Below are positions 41,916 to 49,968 of a stretch of 64,000 nt of DNA, piece by piece. Location of the stretch: contig NZ_JAPNJW010000002.1 of the NCBI RefSeq assembly GCF_026626745.1, forward strand, positions 5,852,151 through 5,916,150. The letters are read 5' to 3'. The stretch comes from Nannocystis sp. RBIL2. Its GTDB lineage: Bacteria; Myxococcota_A; Polyangia; Nannocystales; Nannocystaceae. Position 1 is the first letter of the stretch; every line of letters starts with the position of its first letter. Below the pieces are notes generated by a model. The model saw nothing but the letters and a program-made list of their open reading frames with translations, did not search any database and had not been told where the DNA came from. The position numbers and the translations under genes are program-made.

Positions 41916-44900
41916 ATGCTGGGCGCACTCATCGATATCTCCATCCGCCTGCGCTACCTGATGGCCGGCCTGCTCGCCGCCTTGCTGGTGGCCGGGGCGA
42001 TCGCGGCCAAGAACCTGCCGATCGACGCGCTGCCCGACATCTCGACGATCCAGGTCACGGTCATCACCGAGGCGCCCGGCATGTCGGCCCTCGAGGTCGA
42101 GCGCAACGTCACCTTCCCGATGGAGAACGCCCTCAACGGCGTCCCCGGGCTCGACGAGCTGCGCTCGATCTCCCGCGCCGACATCTCGTCGATCACCGTC
42201 GTCTTCCGCGACGGCACCGACCCGTGGTTCGCGCGCCAGCTGGTGTTCGAACGCATGCTGCAGGCCAAGGGCGACCTGCCCGCGACGATCCAGACGCCGA
42301 TCCTGGCGCCGCTGTCGACCGGCCTCGGCGAGATCTTCCAGTTCGTGGTCCGCTCGCCGGTGCACACGCGCAAGCAGCTGCGGACGATGCTCGAGTGGGA
42401 GATCGTGCCGCGCCTGCGCGGGGTGCCCGGCGTCATCGAGGTCAACTCGATCGGCGGCGACCTGAAGCAGTACCAGGTGATCGTCCAGCCCGACCGCCTC
42501 GCGGCCTACGGGCTGACGATCCGCGAGCTCAGCGAGACGCTGACCGGCTCGAACGCGATCGTGTCCGGCGGCTACATCGACCGCACTGCCGAGAGCTTCA
42601 CGCTGCGCGCGGTCGGCACGTTCACCAGCATCGAGGACATCGGCAACGTGGTCCTCAAGGTCTCGGAGGGTCAGCCGGTGCTGGTCCGCCACGTCGCCGA
42701 GGTGCGCGACGGCTCGGCCCTGCGCCACGGCGTCGTCACCTTCAACGGCGAGGACGAGGCGGTCGCGGGCATCATCATGATGCTGCTGGGCTCGAACAGC
42801 CGCGACGTCATCTACGCGGTCAAGGACCGGGTGGCGGAGATCCAGGCCGACCTGCCCGCGGGCGTGGTGATCGAGGCGGTGTACGACCGCGCGAACTTCG
42901 TCGAGCGCACCCTGGCGACGGTGCTCAAGAACCTCGCCGAGGGCGCCTTGGTGGTGTTCATCGTCCTGGTGCTGTTCCTCGGCACGGTCCGCGGCGCGCT
43001 CGTGTGCGTGCTCGGCATCCCGGCCTCGATGTCGGTGGCGCTGTTCGGCATGCACTGGGCCGGGATCGCCGGCGACCTGATGTCGCTCGGCGCGATCGAC
43101 TTCGGCTTCCTCGTCGACGGCCCGATCGTCGTGCTCGAGGCGCTGATCGCCACTTACGTCGGCCAGCAGATGTCCCGCGAGGAGCGGGCGCAGGCCTACA
43201 ACACGTCCATCGGCGCGGTGATGCGCCCGGTCGCGTTCGCGGTGGCGATCATCATGCTGGTGTACATCCCGCTGCTCAGCCTCGAAGGGGTCGAGGGCCG
43301 GTTGTTCAAGCCGATGGCCACGACGATGGCGTTCGCGCTGCTCGGCGCGCTCATCTACTCGGTGGTGTTCCTGCCGGCCCTGCTGGCCCTGTTCGTGCCG
43401 CCGCTGAAGAAGGAGGGCGCGCGCTGGCTCAACCCGATCGCGCGCGGCTACAAGCGCGCGGTGCCGCACGCGGTCCGCCTGCGCTGGCCGCTGATCCTCG
43501 GCGCCGCCGCGGCGCTGCTCGTGTCCGGCTACATCTTCAAGGAGAAGGGCGCCGACTTCGTGCCGCGCATCGACGAGGGCGACATGGTGGTCAGCATCCG
43601 CCGCCCGCCGTCGATCAACCTCGAGGAGGCCAAGCGCCTCGACTATCAGACGCAGGCGATCCTCCTCAAGTACCCGGAGATCCTCAAGACGCTGACGATG
43701 ACCGGCCGCGCCGAGGTGGCGATCGAGCCGGTAGGCAAGGACCGCACCGAGATCTCGATCCCGCTGCTGCCCAAGGAGCAGTGGACCACCGCACACGACC
43801 TCGACGACCTCAGCGTGATCCTCAAGAACGACATCGAGTCGCAGGTGCCCGGCACCTTCGTCGCGGTGTCGCAGCCGATCGAGGACCGCAACAACGAGAT
43901 CATCAGCGGTTCGCGCGCCGACATCCAGATCGTGGTCGCCGGCAACGACCTGCTCGAGCTCAAGAACATCGCCGGCAAGATCGCGGATGCAGTCCGGCCG
44001 ATCGAGGGCACCGGCGACCTCCGCGTCGAGCAGGTGCTCGGCATGCCCGAGCTGACCGTGCGGCCCGACCGGGCCCGCCTGGCCCGCTACGGCGTCAGCA
44101 TGCAGGACGCGCTGCTGGCGATCGAGACCGCCCGCGTCGGCAAGACCTTCGGCCTGGTCTACGAGGGCATCCGCCGGTTCGACGCGCGCCTCCTGATCCC
44201 GCCGCGCGCGCCGGTGCCGGAGGCGCTCGGCGACCTGTTCGTCGAGACGATCGACGGCCACCGCGTACCGCTGTCCGAGGTGGCGACGATCGTCGAGGCC
44301 GAGGGGCCGGCGCAGATCCGGCGCAAGAACCGGGTCCGCGTGGTCCGCGTCGAGGTCAACCTGCGCGGCCGCGACCTGCTGTCGTGGGTCACCGACGCCC
44401 AGGCGGCGGTCAGCGAGAAGGTCGAGATCACGCCCGGGTACAAGGTCGAGTGGGCGGGTCAGTTCGAGAACTTCGAGCGCGCGTCGAAGCGCCTCGCGGT
44501 GGTCGTGCCGATCTGCCTGATGCTGATCTTCGGCATGCTGCTCTGGAACTTCGGCGACATCCGCTACGCGACGGCGGTGTTCGCGATCGTGCCGTTCGCG
44601 CTGATCGGCGGCTTCGTCGGCCTCATCATCCGCGACATGGCGTTCAGCATCCCGGCGGCGGTCGGCTTCATCGCCCTCGCCGGCGTGGCGGTGCTCAACG
44701 GGGTGGTCATGGCCAACGACGTGCGCCACGCGATCGACGAGGGCCACCCGTTCGACAAGGCGCTGGTCAAGGGCGCGGTGCACACGATGCGCGCGGTGCT
44801 CACCACCGGCGCGGTCGCGGCCCTCGGCTTCCTGCCGATGGCCCTGGCCACCGGCGCCGGCTCCGAGGTGCAGCGCCCGCTGGCCACCACGGTGGTGTTC

Positions 44901-45029
44901 GGCATCTTCGCGTCGACGCTGATGACGATGTTCCTGCTGCCGGCCATCCTCAAGATGACGCTCCGCCGCGAGCAGCGAGTGACGCCCGAGAACCACGCCG
45001 GGCCGCACCACGGCCTCGAGCGCTCGTAA
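41916..45029 (+). CDS. Heavy-metal RND efflux pump (CzcA/CusA family)
   Basis: 1037 residues from ATG 41916, full length. TM1 with LPIDALPDIS, the two periplasmic porter repeats, and TM4 with DFGFLVDGPIVVLEA at about 395-409. Its Asp, Asp and Glu are spaced as the proton-relay residues of the HME (heavy-metal efflux) class, as in CzcA. ARPDRARLARYGV-type and KGADFVPRIDEGDMVVSIRR-like segments also match the class (the latter seen as DFVPRIDEGDMVV). The Met residues of the copper pump CusA were not identified by eye, so Zn/Co/Ni is more likely than Cu/Ag. It should export cation by proton antiport with the adaptor and TolC-type partners. Confidence 0.93.
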   Translation: MLGALIDISIRLRYLMAGLLAALLVAGAIAAKNLPIDALPDISTIQVTVITEAPGMSALEVERNVTFPMENALNGVPGLDELRSISRADISSITVVFRDGTDPWFARQLVFERMLQAKGDLPATIQTPILAPLSTGLGEIFQFVVRSPVHTRKQLRTMLEWEIVPRLRGVPGVIEVNSIGGDLKQYQVIVQPDRLAAYGLTIRELSETLTGSNAIVSGGYIDRTAESFTLRAVGTFTSIEDIGNVVLKVSEGQPVLVRHVAEVRDGSALRHGVVTFNGEDEAVAGIIMMLLGSNSRDVIYAVKDRVAEIQADLPAGVVIEAVYDRANFVERTLATVLKNLAEGALVVFIVLVLFLGTVRGALVCVLGIPASMSVALFGMHWAGIAGDLMSLGAIDFGFLVDGPIVVLEALIATYVGQQMSREERAQAYNTSIGAVMRPVAFAVAIIMLVYIPLLSLEGVEGRLFKPMATTMAFALLGALIYSVVFLPALLALFVPPLKKEGARWLNPIARGYKRAVPHAVRLRWPLILGAAAALLVSGYIFKEKGADFVPRIDEGDMVVSIRRPPSINLEEAKRLDYQTQAILLKYPEILKTLTMTGRAEVAIEPVGKDRTEISIPLLPKEQWTTAHDLDDLSVILKNDIESQVPGTFVAVSQPIEDRNNEIISGSRADIQIVVAGNDLLELKNIAGKIADAVRPIEGTGDLRVEQVLGMPELTVRPDRARLARYGVSMQDALLAIETARVGKTFGLVYEGIRRFDARLLIPPRAPVPEALGDLFVETIDGHRVPLSEVATIVEAEGPAQIRRKNRVRVVRVEVNLRGRDLLSWVTDAQAAVSEKVEITPGYKVEWAGQFENFERASKRLAVVVPICLMLIFGMLLWNFGDIRYATAVFAIVPFALIGGFVGLIIRDMAFSIPAAVGFIALAGVAVLNGVVMANDVRHAIDEGHPFDKALVKGAVHTMRAVLTTGAVAALGFLPMALATGAGSEVQRPLATTVVFGIFASTLMTMFLLPAILKMTLRREQRVTPENHAGPHHGLERS

Positions 45030-45048
45030 GCAGCCGGGGCACACACGA

Positions 45049-45084
45049 CGAGACCGGACGGGCCCCGCGGCGCGTCCGGTCTCG
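45049..45084 (+). terminator. Strong hairpin after the efflux pump gene
   Basis: CGAGACCGGACG (45049-45060) pairs exactly with CGTCCGGTCTCG (45073-45084) across a 12-nt loop, starting 20 bp after the stop. It is followed by CTGCTTTC, a weak T-run. It is probably the operon terminator, and may also serve the convergent SDR gene. Confidence 0.75.
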
Positions 45085-45109
45085 CTGCTTTCGGGCGGGC
45101 TCTGTGACC

Positions 45110-45123
45110 TGTCCCGAAGGTCA
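45110..45123. repeat. Palindrome supplying the SDR stop codon
   Basis: TGTCC-CGAA-GGTCA: one mismatch from the perfect form, and that mismatch makes the TCA read as the TGA stop (45121-45123) of the minus-strand SDR gene. The same arrangement occurs at 26055-26068. Confidence 0.78.
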
Positions 45124-45990
45124 GGCCGCGGCCGACTTGGCGGTGCCGGTGAGCTGCTCGGAGACCTCCCACAGGCGGAGGGCAGCGGCGCGGTCGAGGG
45201 CGTAGCGGGTCGGGCGGGCCTGCTTCGACTTGACGAAGTACAGGCCGCTGGTGCCCGCGAGCTCGGGGGCGCTGGCGGCGTAGATCGAGGTGCGAGCGCC
45301 CTGCTCGGGGGTGATCATGAAGCGCTGGGCGAGGCCGACGAGGAAGCGGGTGACGCCGCGGGTGTCGCCGTCGAGGGCGAAGCCGGAGGCGACGACGCCG
45401 GGGTGGACCGCGTTGACGGTGACGCCGGTGCCGCGCAGGCGCTCGGCGAGCTCGAGCACGAAGAGGAGGTTGGCCAGCTTGGAGCGGCAGTAGACGGGGA
45501 AGGCGCTGTACTTGCGGCGGGCCTGGAGGTCGTCGAAGTCGAGCCCGCGGGCGGCGCGGTGGGCGTCGGAGGCGAGGACGACGATCCGCGAGGGCGCGCT
45601 CTGCTTCAGGCGGTCGAGCAGCAGGTGCGTGAGCAGGAAGTGGCCGAGGTGATTGACCGCGAAGGTGGTCTCGAAGCCGTCGGCAGTCTCGCCGCGGTCG
45701 CCCTGCACGAGGCCGGCGTTGTTGACGAGGACGTCGAGGCGCGCGTGGCCGGCGAGGTACTCGGCGGCGAACCGGCGCACGTCGGCCAGCGAGGCGAGGT
45801 CGAGGCGCATGACCTCGACGGCGTCGGAGCCGCTCTGCCGCTTGATGTCGGCGACGGCGGCCTCGCCCTTGGCGGCGTCGCGCGAGGTGATCGTGATCGC
45901 CGCGCCCTGGCGCGCCAGCTCGATCGCGGTGGCCTTGCCGATCCCGGTGTTGCCGCCCGTGATCAGCACGTGTTTGCCTTGCATCGTCAT
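45121..45990 (-). CDS. Short-chain dehydrogenase/reductase (retinol dehydrogenase-like)
   Basis: 289 residues from ATG 45990 (ATG 45984 is also possible). Classical SDR: LITGGNTGIGKATAIEL (cofactor glycines), NNAG in VLVNNAGLV, the catalytic Ser in VVLASDAH, and YCRSKLANLL (Tyr-x3-Lys). Arg in TSRDAA after the second strand suggests NADP(H). The overall pattern is like the retinol dehydrogenase/WWOX-type bacterial SDRs. The substrate is unknown, and nothing in the neighbourhood sets one. No signal peptide. Confidence 0.92.
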   Translation of the reverse strand: MTMQGKHVLITGGNTGIGKATAIELARQGAAITITSRDAAKGEAAVADIKRQSGSDAVEVMRLDLASLADVRRFAAEYLAGHARLDVLVNNAGLVQGDRGETADGFETTFAVNHLGHFLLTHLLLDRLKQSAPSRIVVLASDAHRAARGLDFDDLQARRKYSAFPVYCRSKLANLLFVLELAERLRGTGVTVNAVHPGVVASGFALDGDTRGVTRFLVGLAQRFMITPEQGARTSIYAASAPELAGTSGLYFVKSKQARPTRYALDRAAALRLWEVSEQLTGTAKSAAA

Positions 45991-46140
45991 GGCGCGGACC
46001 CATAGCAGAGCGACCCTGCCGGCGCCACGGGGGCGAAAGGCCCCGCGCGCGGCGCCGACCGGCCCGCAGATCCGCTACAACTGGAGGGTCATGCCCGCGT
46101 CGCACCGACCCGCCGCTCGCCCGCCGCGCCCCCGCGGTGA

Positions 46141-46165
46141 TGTCCCCGACATGTCCCCAGAGACA
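46141..46165. repeat. Palindrome ahead of a coiled-coil protein gene
   Basis: TGTCCCCGA, then ACATGTCC-CCAG-AGACATGT with a single mismatch in eight paired positions. It ends 20 bp before the ATG at 46186, so it would fall in the leader of that mRNA. Confidence 0.68.
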
Positions 46166-46185
46166 TGTGATGCGCGAGGTCGGCG

Positions 46186-46677
46186 ATGACCGCGATCGAG
46201 GACGAGCTGATGGCCGACGGCGAGGCGCTGCTCCGCCGGCGCGAGGCGGTCGAGCGCAGCATCACCCGCGACTTCCGCGGCTCGCGGGCGGCGTTCGTGG
46301 TCCAGGTGGCGCAGGTCGAGCGCGAGCGCGAGCGGCTGCGGGCCGAGCTGCAGCGGCTGGTCCGCGAGGTCGACGAGGCCGACCCCGCGGACTACGACCG
46401 CGACGACGAGGACGAGGGCGGGGCCGACCACTTCTACGCGGCGCGCGAACGCCTGGCGGTGCGCGACCGCGAGCTGGTCGGCCGCGGAGAGGCCCTCCAG
46501 CGCCGCGCGGGGGAGCTGCGCAAGGCCCCCGCCCCCGCCAAGCTGGCCGAGCTCGAGCGCGAGCGCGAGCAGCTCGAGTCACACCTCCGCCAGTGGCGCG
46601 GCCGCTGCCGCAAGGCCGGACTCATGCTCGACCTGCCCCGCTGGGGCGAGTTCGCCGGCAGCGCTCCGGATGACTGA
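46186..46677 (+). CDS. Coiled-coil protein of unknown function
   Basis: 163 residues from ATG 46186. Almost wholly charged helix: VAQVERERERLRAELQRLV, then an acidic break (DPADYDRDDEDEGG), then RERLAVRDRELVGRGEALQR and ELEREREQLESHLRQWRGR. It ends LMLDLPRWGEFAGSAPDD. No signal peptide or membrane segment. It would form an antiparallel or dimeric coiled coil in the cytoplasm. Five bases after its stop the palindrome cluster 46680-46876 begins. Confidence 0.72.
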   Translation: MTAIEDELMADGEALLRRREAVERSITRDFRGSRAAFVVQVAQVERERERLRAELQRLVREVDEADPADYDRDDEDEGGADHFYAARERLAVRDRELVGRGEALQRRAGELRKAPAPAKLAELEREREQLESHLRQWRGRCRKAGLMLDLPRWGEFAGSAPDD

Positions 46678-46679
46678 AC

Positions 46680-46876
46680 GACATGCCCTGAAGGGCATGT
46701 CCGAATGGACATGGAGTGGAGAATACAGGTGCCGAGCTCGCCGGCAGCGAGCCAAACCGTGCGGCGCACTCGGCCTCCTCGTGCGCCGGCACCACGCTGG
46801 TTGCGTCTCGAAGGTTGCGCCTCGACATGTCCTGGAGGACAGGTTTCTCGCTGCCTGCGACCTGTCCTTGCGGACA
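46680..46876. repeat. Four perfect palindromes between convergent genes
   Basis: GACATGCCC-TGAA-GGGCATGTC (46680-46701; co-varied class, 9-bp arms), overlapping ATGTCC-GAAT-GGACAT (46697-46712). Further on are TGTCC-TGGA-GGACA (46828-46841) and CCTGTCC-TTGC-GGACAGG (46861-46878). The last abuts the TAG stop of the minus-strand gene at 46879. The 110 bp between the pairs hold no gene. Confidence 0.82.
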
Positions 46877-46878
46877 GG

Positions 46879-47469
46879 CTAATCGAGGGTCAGCAGGACG
46901 TCGAACGCGCCCGCGCCGCGGGGCGGGGCGAGCGGGCCGGTGAACCACGCGGACACTGCCACGTGGACGCCGTGGGGCCCGGGGCTGAGGTGGGCACCCA
47001 GGGCGCGGGCGGCGTGGCGGTAGGCGCTGCGGAGGACGGTGGGCGCCTGAATCGGAAAGCTGGCGAGCAGGGCGCCGGTCTCGGGGTCGCGGACCTGCAG
47101 CTGCAGCGGCGGGACGTCGTCCTCGGGCGTGCGCGGGGCCACCGGCGCGGCGGGGACGAGCAGGTAGCCGCCGTGGAGGACAGGGTCGCCGACCGGGCGG
47201 GCGCGCAGCGACCACAACAGGCGGCCGTCGCGGGTGAGGCGGTGGATCTTGTGGTGATAGGCGGCGCCGGTGCGGGCGTGCTCGCCCTCGGTGAAGAGGA
47301 GCACGAGGTCGTCGCCGAGGGCGCGGACCCACCCGCGCGGGTGCAGCGACTCGAGGCCCTCGGTGGCGTCGACGCGCAGCGACCAGCCGGGAGGGTCGCC
47401 GAGGCGGTCGACTGTGATGAAGCGTGGTCCGGCGAACTCGACCCGGTAGTACACGGCGGACATGGCCAT
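46879..47469 (-). CDS. Beta-rich protein of unknown function
   Basis: 196 residues from ATG 47469 (ATG 47463 alternative). It starts MAMSAVYYRVEFAGPRFITVDR and has repeated strands of the beta-propeller or PQQ-like kind (LGDDLVLLFTEGEH, HKIHRLTRDGRLLWSLRARP, DPVLHGGYLLVPAAP, LQVRDPETGALLASFPI). In total they are too few for a full propeller. No signal peptide. The stop directly follows a palindrome. It is on the same strand as peptidase E, 16 bp downstream of it, so the two are likely co-transcribed. Confidence 0.72.
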   Translation of the reverse strand: MAMSAVYYRVEFAGPRFITVDRLGDPPGWSLRVDATEGLESLHPRGWVRALGDDLVLLFTEGEHARTGAAYHHKIHRLTRDGRLLWSLRARPVGDPVLHGGYLLVPAAPVAPRTPEDDVPPLQLQVRDPETGALLASFPIQAPTVLRSAYRHAARALGAHLSPGPHGVHVAVSAWFTGPLAPPRGAGAFDVLLTLD

Positions 47470-47485
47470 TTTTAAATAGCACCCC

Positions 47486-48190
47486 TCAGGCGAGGAGTTC
47501 GCTCAGGTCGGCGCCGGGGGGCACCTCCGCGGGCCTCTGGCCCTGGCGGAAGATCCGGGCGCCGGTCACGCCCAGCAGGCTGAGCCGCGCACCCTCGCGG
47601 CGCAGCAGCGAGCCCTCGCGCAGGCCCACCACCGGCTGCGGGTTCTCCTCGTGGAATTGCTCGATCCGCTTCTCGCGGGTCTCGCCCATGTGCGTCGAGC
47701 CGGGGTCGGGGTCGAGGTAGTGCGGGTTCAGGTTGAACGGCACCAGGCCGAGCGCGCGGAAGCTCGGCGGCTCGACGATCGGCATGTCGTTGGTGGTGCC
47801 GATCGTCAGGCCGGCGATGTTCGAGCCGGCCGAGGAGCCGATGTACGGCATGTCCGAAAGGACACGTTCGCGCAGCGGCGCGAGCACGTCGAGAGAATAG
47901 AGCTGGTGCAGCAGGCGGAAGGTGTTGCCGCCGCCGGTGAACACCGCCTCGGCGGCCTGCACCGCGGCGCGCGGGTCGGCGGCCTCGTGCAGGCTGTCGA
48001 GCTGGTAGCCGAGCGCGACGAAGCGGGCGCGTGCCTGGGCGGCGTAGGCGTCGCGGTCGCGCAGGGCGAACGGGATGAACAGGACGCGAGTGACGCTGCG
48101 GCCGAGGAACTGTCCGATCAGCTCGGCGCAGTGGTCGAGGTAGCCGGAGCCGTGGAGCGTGGAGTTGCTGACGAGCAGGAGGCGGGTCAT
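47486..48190 (-). CDS. pepE: Dipeptidase E (peptidase family S51)
   Basis: 234 residues from ATG 48190. The family landmarks are clear: VFTGGGNTFRLLHQLY, the nucleophile in YIGSSAGSNIAGLTIGTTND (Ser of SSAGSN), MPIVEPPSFRALGLVPFNLN and PHYLDPD with the catalytic His. Length matches known PepE (about 230). It hydrolyses dipeptides with N-terminal Asp in the cytoplasm. A perfect palindrome (47851-47864) encodes LSDM directly before the nucleophile loop, the closest such element comes to an active site here. Confidence 0.93.
   Translation of the reverse strand: MTRLLLVSNSTLHGSGYLDHCAELIGQFLGRSVTRVLFIPFALRDRDAYAAQARARFVALGYQLDSLHEAADPRAAVQAAEAVFTGGGNTFRLLHQLYSLDVLAPLRERVLSDMPYIGSSAGSNIAGLTIGTTNDMPIVEPPSFRALGLVPFNLNPHYLDPDPGSTHMGETREKRIEQFHEENPQPVVGLREGSLLRREGARLSLLGVTGARIFRQGQRPAEVPPGADLSELLA
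47851..47864. repeat. Dispersed palindrome near the PepE active site, in frame
   Basis: TGTCC-GAAA-GGACA, perfect. Read on the coding strand it gives VLSDMP immediately before YIGSSAGSN. It shows that these elements are tolerated, or retained, even in a conserved enzyme core. Confidence 0.85.
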
Positions 48191-48402
48191 GGCGGCCCGC
48201 CGAGGATAGCGCGCCGCAGCGGCGGCAGGTCGCGTGGTGAGTCGCGCTCATCCGGTTGCTGCGCACGATGGTGAACCCGGGTCCTTGGCTCGCGGGAGCT
48301 CGGCGTTGCCAGAGCGATGCTGGCGTTCAGGGCGATGGGCGGGTGAGGTCGGTGGGCGACGGTCGGGCTCGCGGCGGCCTCACGTCACTCGCGCAGTCAC
48401 TG

Positions 48403-48437
48403 TTGCACGGGTCCGCGAGAGGGGGACCTCGGTGCAA
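48403..48437 (-). terminator. Hairpin directly after the MocR gene
   Basis: TTGCAC (48403-48408) pairs with GTGCAA (48432-48437) and GGTCC (48410-48414) with GGACC (48424-48428), a two-part stem with a 9-nt loop. It begins at the base next to the MocR stop. No T-run follows on the minus strand, so termination is probable but not certain. Confidence 0.5.
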
Positions 48438-49919
48438 TCATTGCTTGCGCAGGTCGGTGAGCGCGAGGGCCATGCGGCGGATGGCCTCGGCGAGGCCGCG
48501 CTCGTCGAGGCCGGCGAAGCCGAGGCGCAGGTGAGGCAGAGGGCGCGACTCGAAGCTGAACTGGCGGCCGACCTGGAACGCGACGCCGCGGGTCTGGGCG
48601 GTGCGCATCCACGCGGAAGGATCGACGCCGTGCGCGCGGGCCCACAGGGCCATGCCGCCGCTCGGCGGGGTGATGCGCAGGACGTCGCCGAGGCGGTTGG
48701 CGATCGCGTGCACGAGAGCGTCGCGGCGGGCGAGGTACGTGCGACGCGCGCGGCGAATGTGGCGACCGACCTCGCCGCTCTCCAGCAGCTCGGCGGCCGC
48801 GGCCTCGAGGGTGCGGTCGCCGTTGAGATCAGTGTAGGAGCGGACCGCGACGACGCGCTCGAGCAATGGTTGGGGGGCGACGCAGTAGCCGATCCGCAAC
48901 CCCGGCGCGAGCACCTTGGATAATGTGCCGATATAGACGACGGAGCCGGCCGCGTCGCCGCTGGCGAGCGGGAGCACGGGGCGGCCCTCGTAGTGGAATT
49001 CGTGGTCGTAGTCGTCCTCGAGGATCGCCATGCGGTGGGTGCGGGCGAGCGCCAGGAGCTGCAAGCGGCGACCGGCGGCGAGGGTGACCGTGGTCGGGTA
49101 TTGATGATGCGGGGTGGTGTAGACGGCGCGCACCGGCTCGCGCGCGAGCAAGGCGGCGAGGGCGTCGACGTCGAGGCCGCCGGCGTCGGCGGCGATCGGG
49201 ACGAGGCGGGCGCCGGTGAGGCGCAGGGCCTCCCACGCGGGGCGATAGCCGGGGTCCTCGACCGCGACGACGTCGCCGGGGCGCAGGAGGGCGCGGGCGA
49301 CCAGAGAGAGGGCCATCTGGCTGCCGCGAGTGACGATCAGGTCGTCCTCGCCGCAGGCCAGGCCGCGGGTGGCGGCGAGCATGTCGGCGAGGACGCGGCG
49401 CAGGTCGACGAGGCCGCGCGGGTCGCCGTAGCCGAGCAGGTCGGGGCGGGCGAGGGCGCGGCGATAGGCGCGAGCGAGGCTGGCCGCGGGCACGAGGCGC
49501 AGGTCGGGCACGCCGCCGGGCAGGGCGAGCAGGCCCGGGGTGCGCGGCATCGGGAAGTAGCCCTCGGGCCCGGGCGCGAGGTCGAACGCGGGTTTGGCCG
49601 GGACGCCGGTGCGCAGCGCCTGGCCGGCGCGTCGTGGGGTGGGCTCGGGCAGGGTGCGCGAGACGAAGGTGCCGCGGGCCTGGGCGCTGTCGATCCACCC
49701 CTCGGACTCGAGCTCGCGGTAGGCGGCGAGGACGGTGTTGCGGTGGACGCCGAGGTCCTCGGCGAGGCGGCGGCTGCCCGGCAGCGGGTCGCCGGGGCGC
49801 AGGCGGCCGCGCCGGATGTCGGCCGAGACGGCGTGGGCGATCTGCACGAACAGCGGCAGATCGCCGGCAGGGTCGAGGTCGACGGCGATCTGCCACGGCC
49901 GAACTGGTCTAGTCGACAT
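48438..49919 (-). CDS. MocR-family (GntR HTH plus aminotransferase) regulator
   Basis: 493 residues from ATG 49919. N-terminal GntR winged helix (PLFVQIAHAVSADIRRGRL, GSRRLAEDLGVHRNTVLAAY, GWIDSAQARGTFV). A fold-type I aminotransferase domain follows (about 120-490) with the PLP lysine in YIGTLSKVLAPGLRIGY, ILEDDYDHEF and SGGMALWARAHG. MocR proteins use PLP chemistry to sense their ligand rather than as enzymes; PdxR and GabR are examples. It is divergent from an FMN-oxidase-like gene with PNPOx fold at 49969, so control of vitamin B6 metabolism is the natural guess. Operator-like repeats overlap its own start. Confidence 0.93.
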   Translation of the reverse strand: MSTRPVRPWQIAVDLDPAGDLPLFVQIAHAVSADIRRGRLRPGDPLPGSRRLAEDLGVHRNTVLAAYRELESEGWIDSAQARGTFVSRTLPEPTPRRAGQALRTGVPAKPAFDLAPGPEGYFPMPRTPGLLALPGGVPDLRLVPAASLARAYRRALARPDLLGYGDPRGLVDLRRVLADMLAATRGLACGEDDLIVTRGSQMALSLVARALLRPGDVVAVEDPGYRPAWEALRLTGARLVPIAADAGGLDVDALAALLAREPVRAVYTTPHHQYPTTVTLAAGRRLQLLALARTHRMAILEDDYDHEFHYEGRPVLPLASGDAAGSVVYIGTLSKVLAPGLRIGYCVAPQPLLERVVAVRSYTDLNGDRTLEAAAAELLESGEVGRHIRRARRTYLARRDALVHAIANRLGDVLRITPPSGGMALWARAHGVDPSAWMRTAQTRGVAFQVGRQFSFESRPLPHLRLGFAGLDERGLAEAIRRMALALTDLRKQ

Positions 49920-49949
49920 GAAAGAACTGGACCTTTTTCATGGACCAGT
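49903..49949. promoter_or_regulatory. Three ACTGGWC boxes between divergent genes (MocR operator candidate)
   Basis: ACTGGTC (49903-49909) and ACTGGAC (49926-49932) are direct repeats 23 bp apart; GACCAGT (49943-49949) is the inverted form. The first box lies inside the MocR gene and the others in the 49-bp divergent gap. Direct repeats two turns apart, with or without an inverted third, are typical of MocR operators. CATGAAA and TTTTCATG form an extra partial dyad over the same span. The arrangement predicts control of both genes. Confidence 0.6.
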
Positions 49950-49968
49950 GTGCGGCCATCCTCGAGGC

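Noticed and set aside
40458..45044. A 1528-codon open frame on the minus strand
   Set aside because: It is antisense to the efflux adaptor and pump genes. Its translation is His/Asp/Arg-rich low-complexity sequence with no domain, as expected from the opposite strand of G+C-rich codons.
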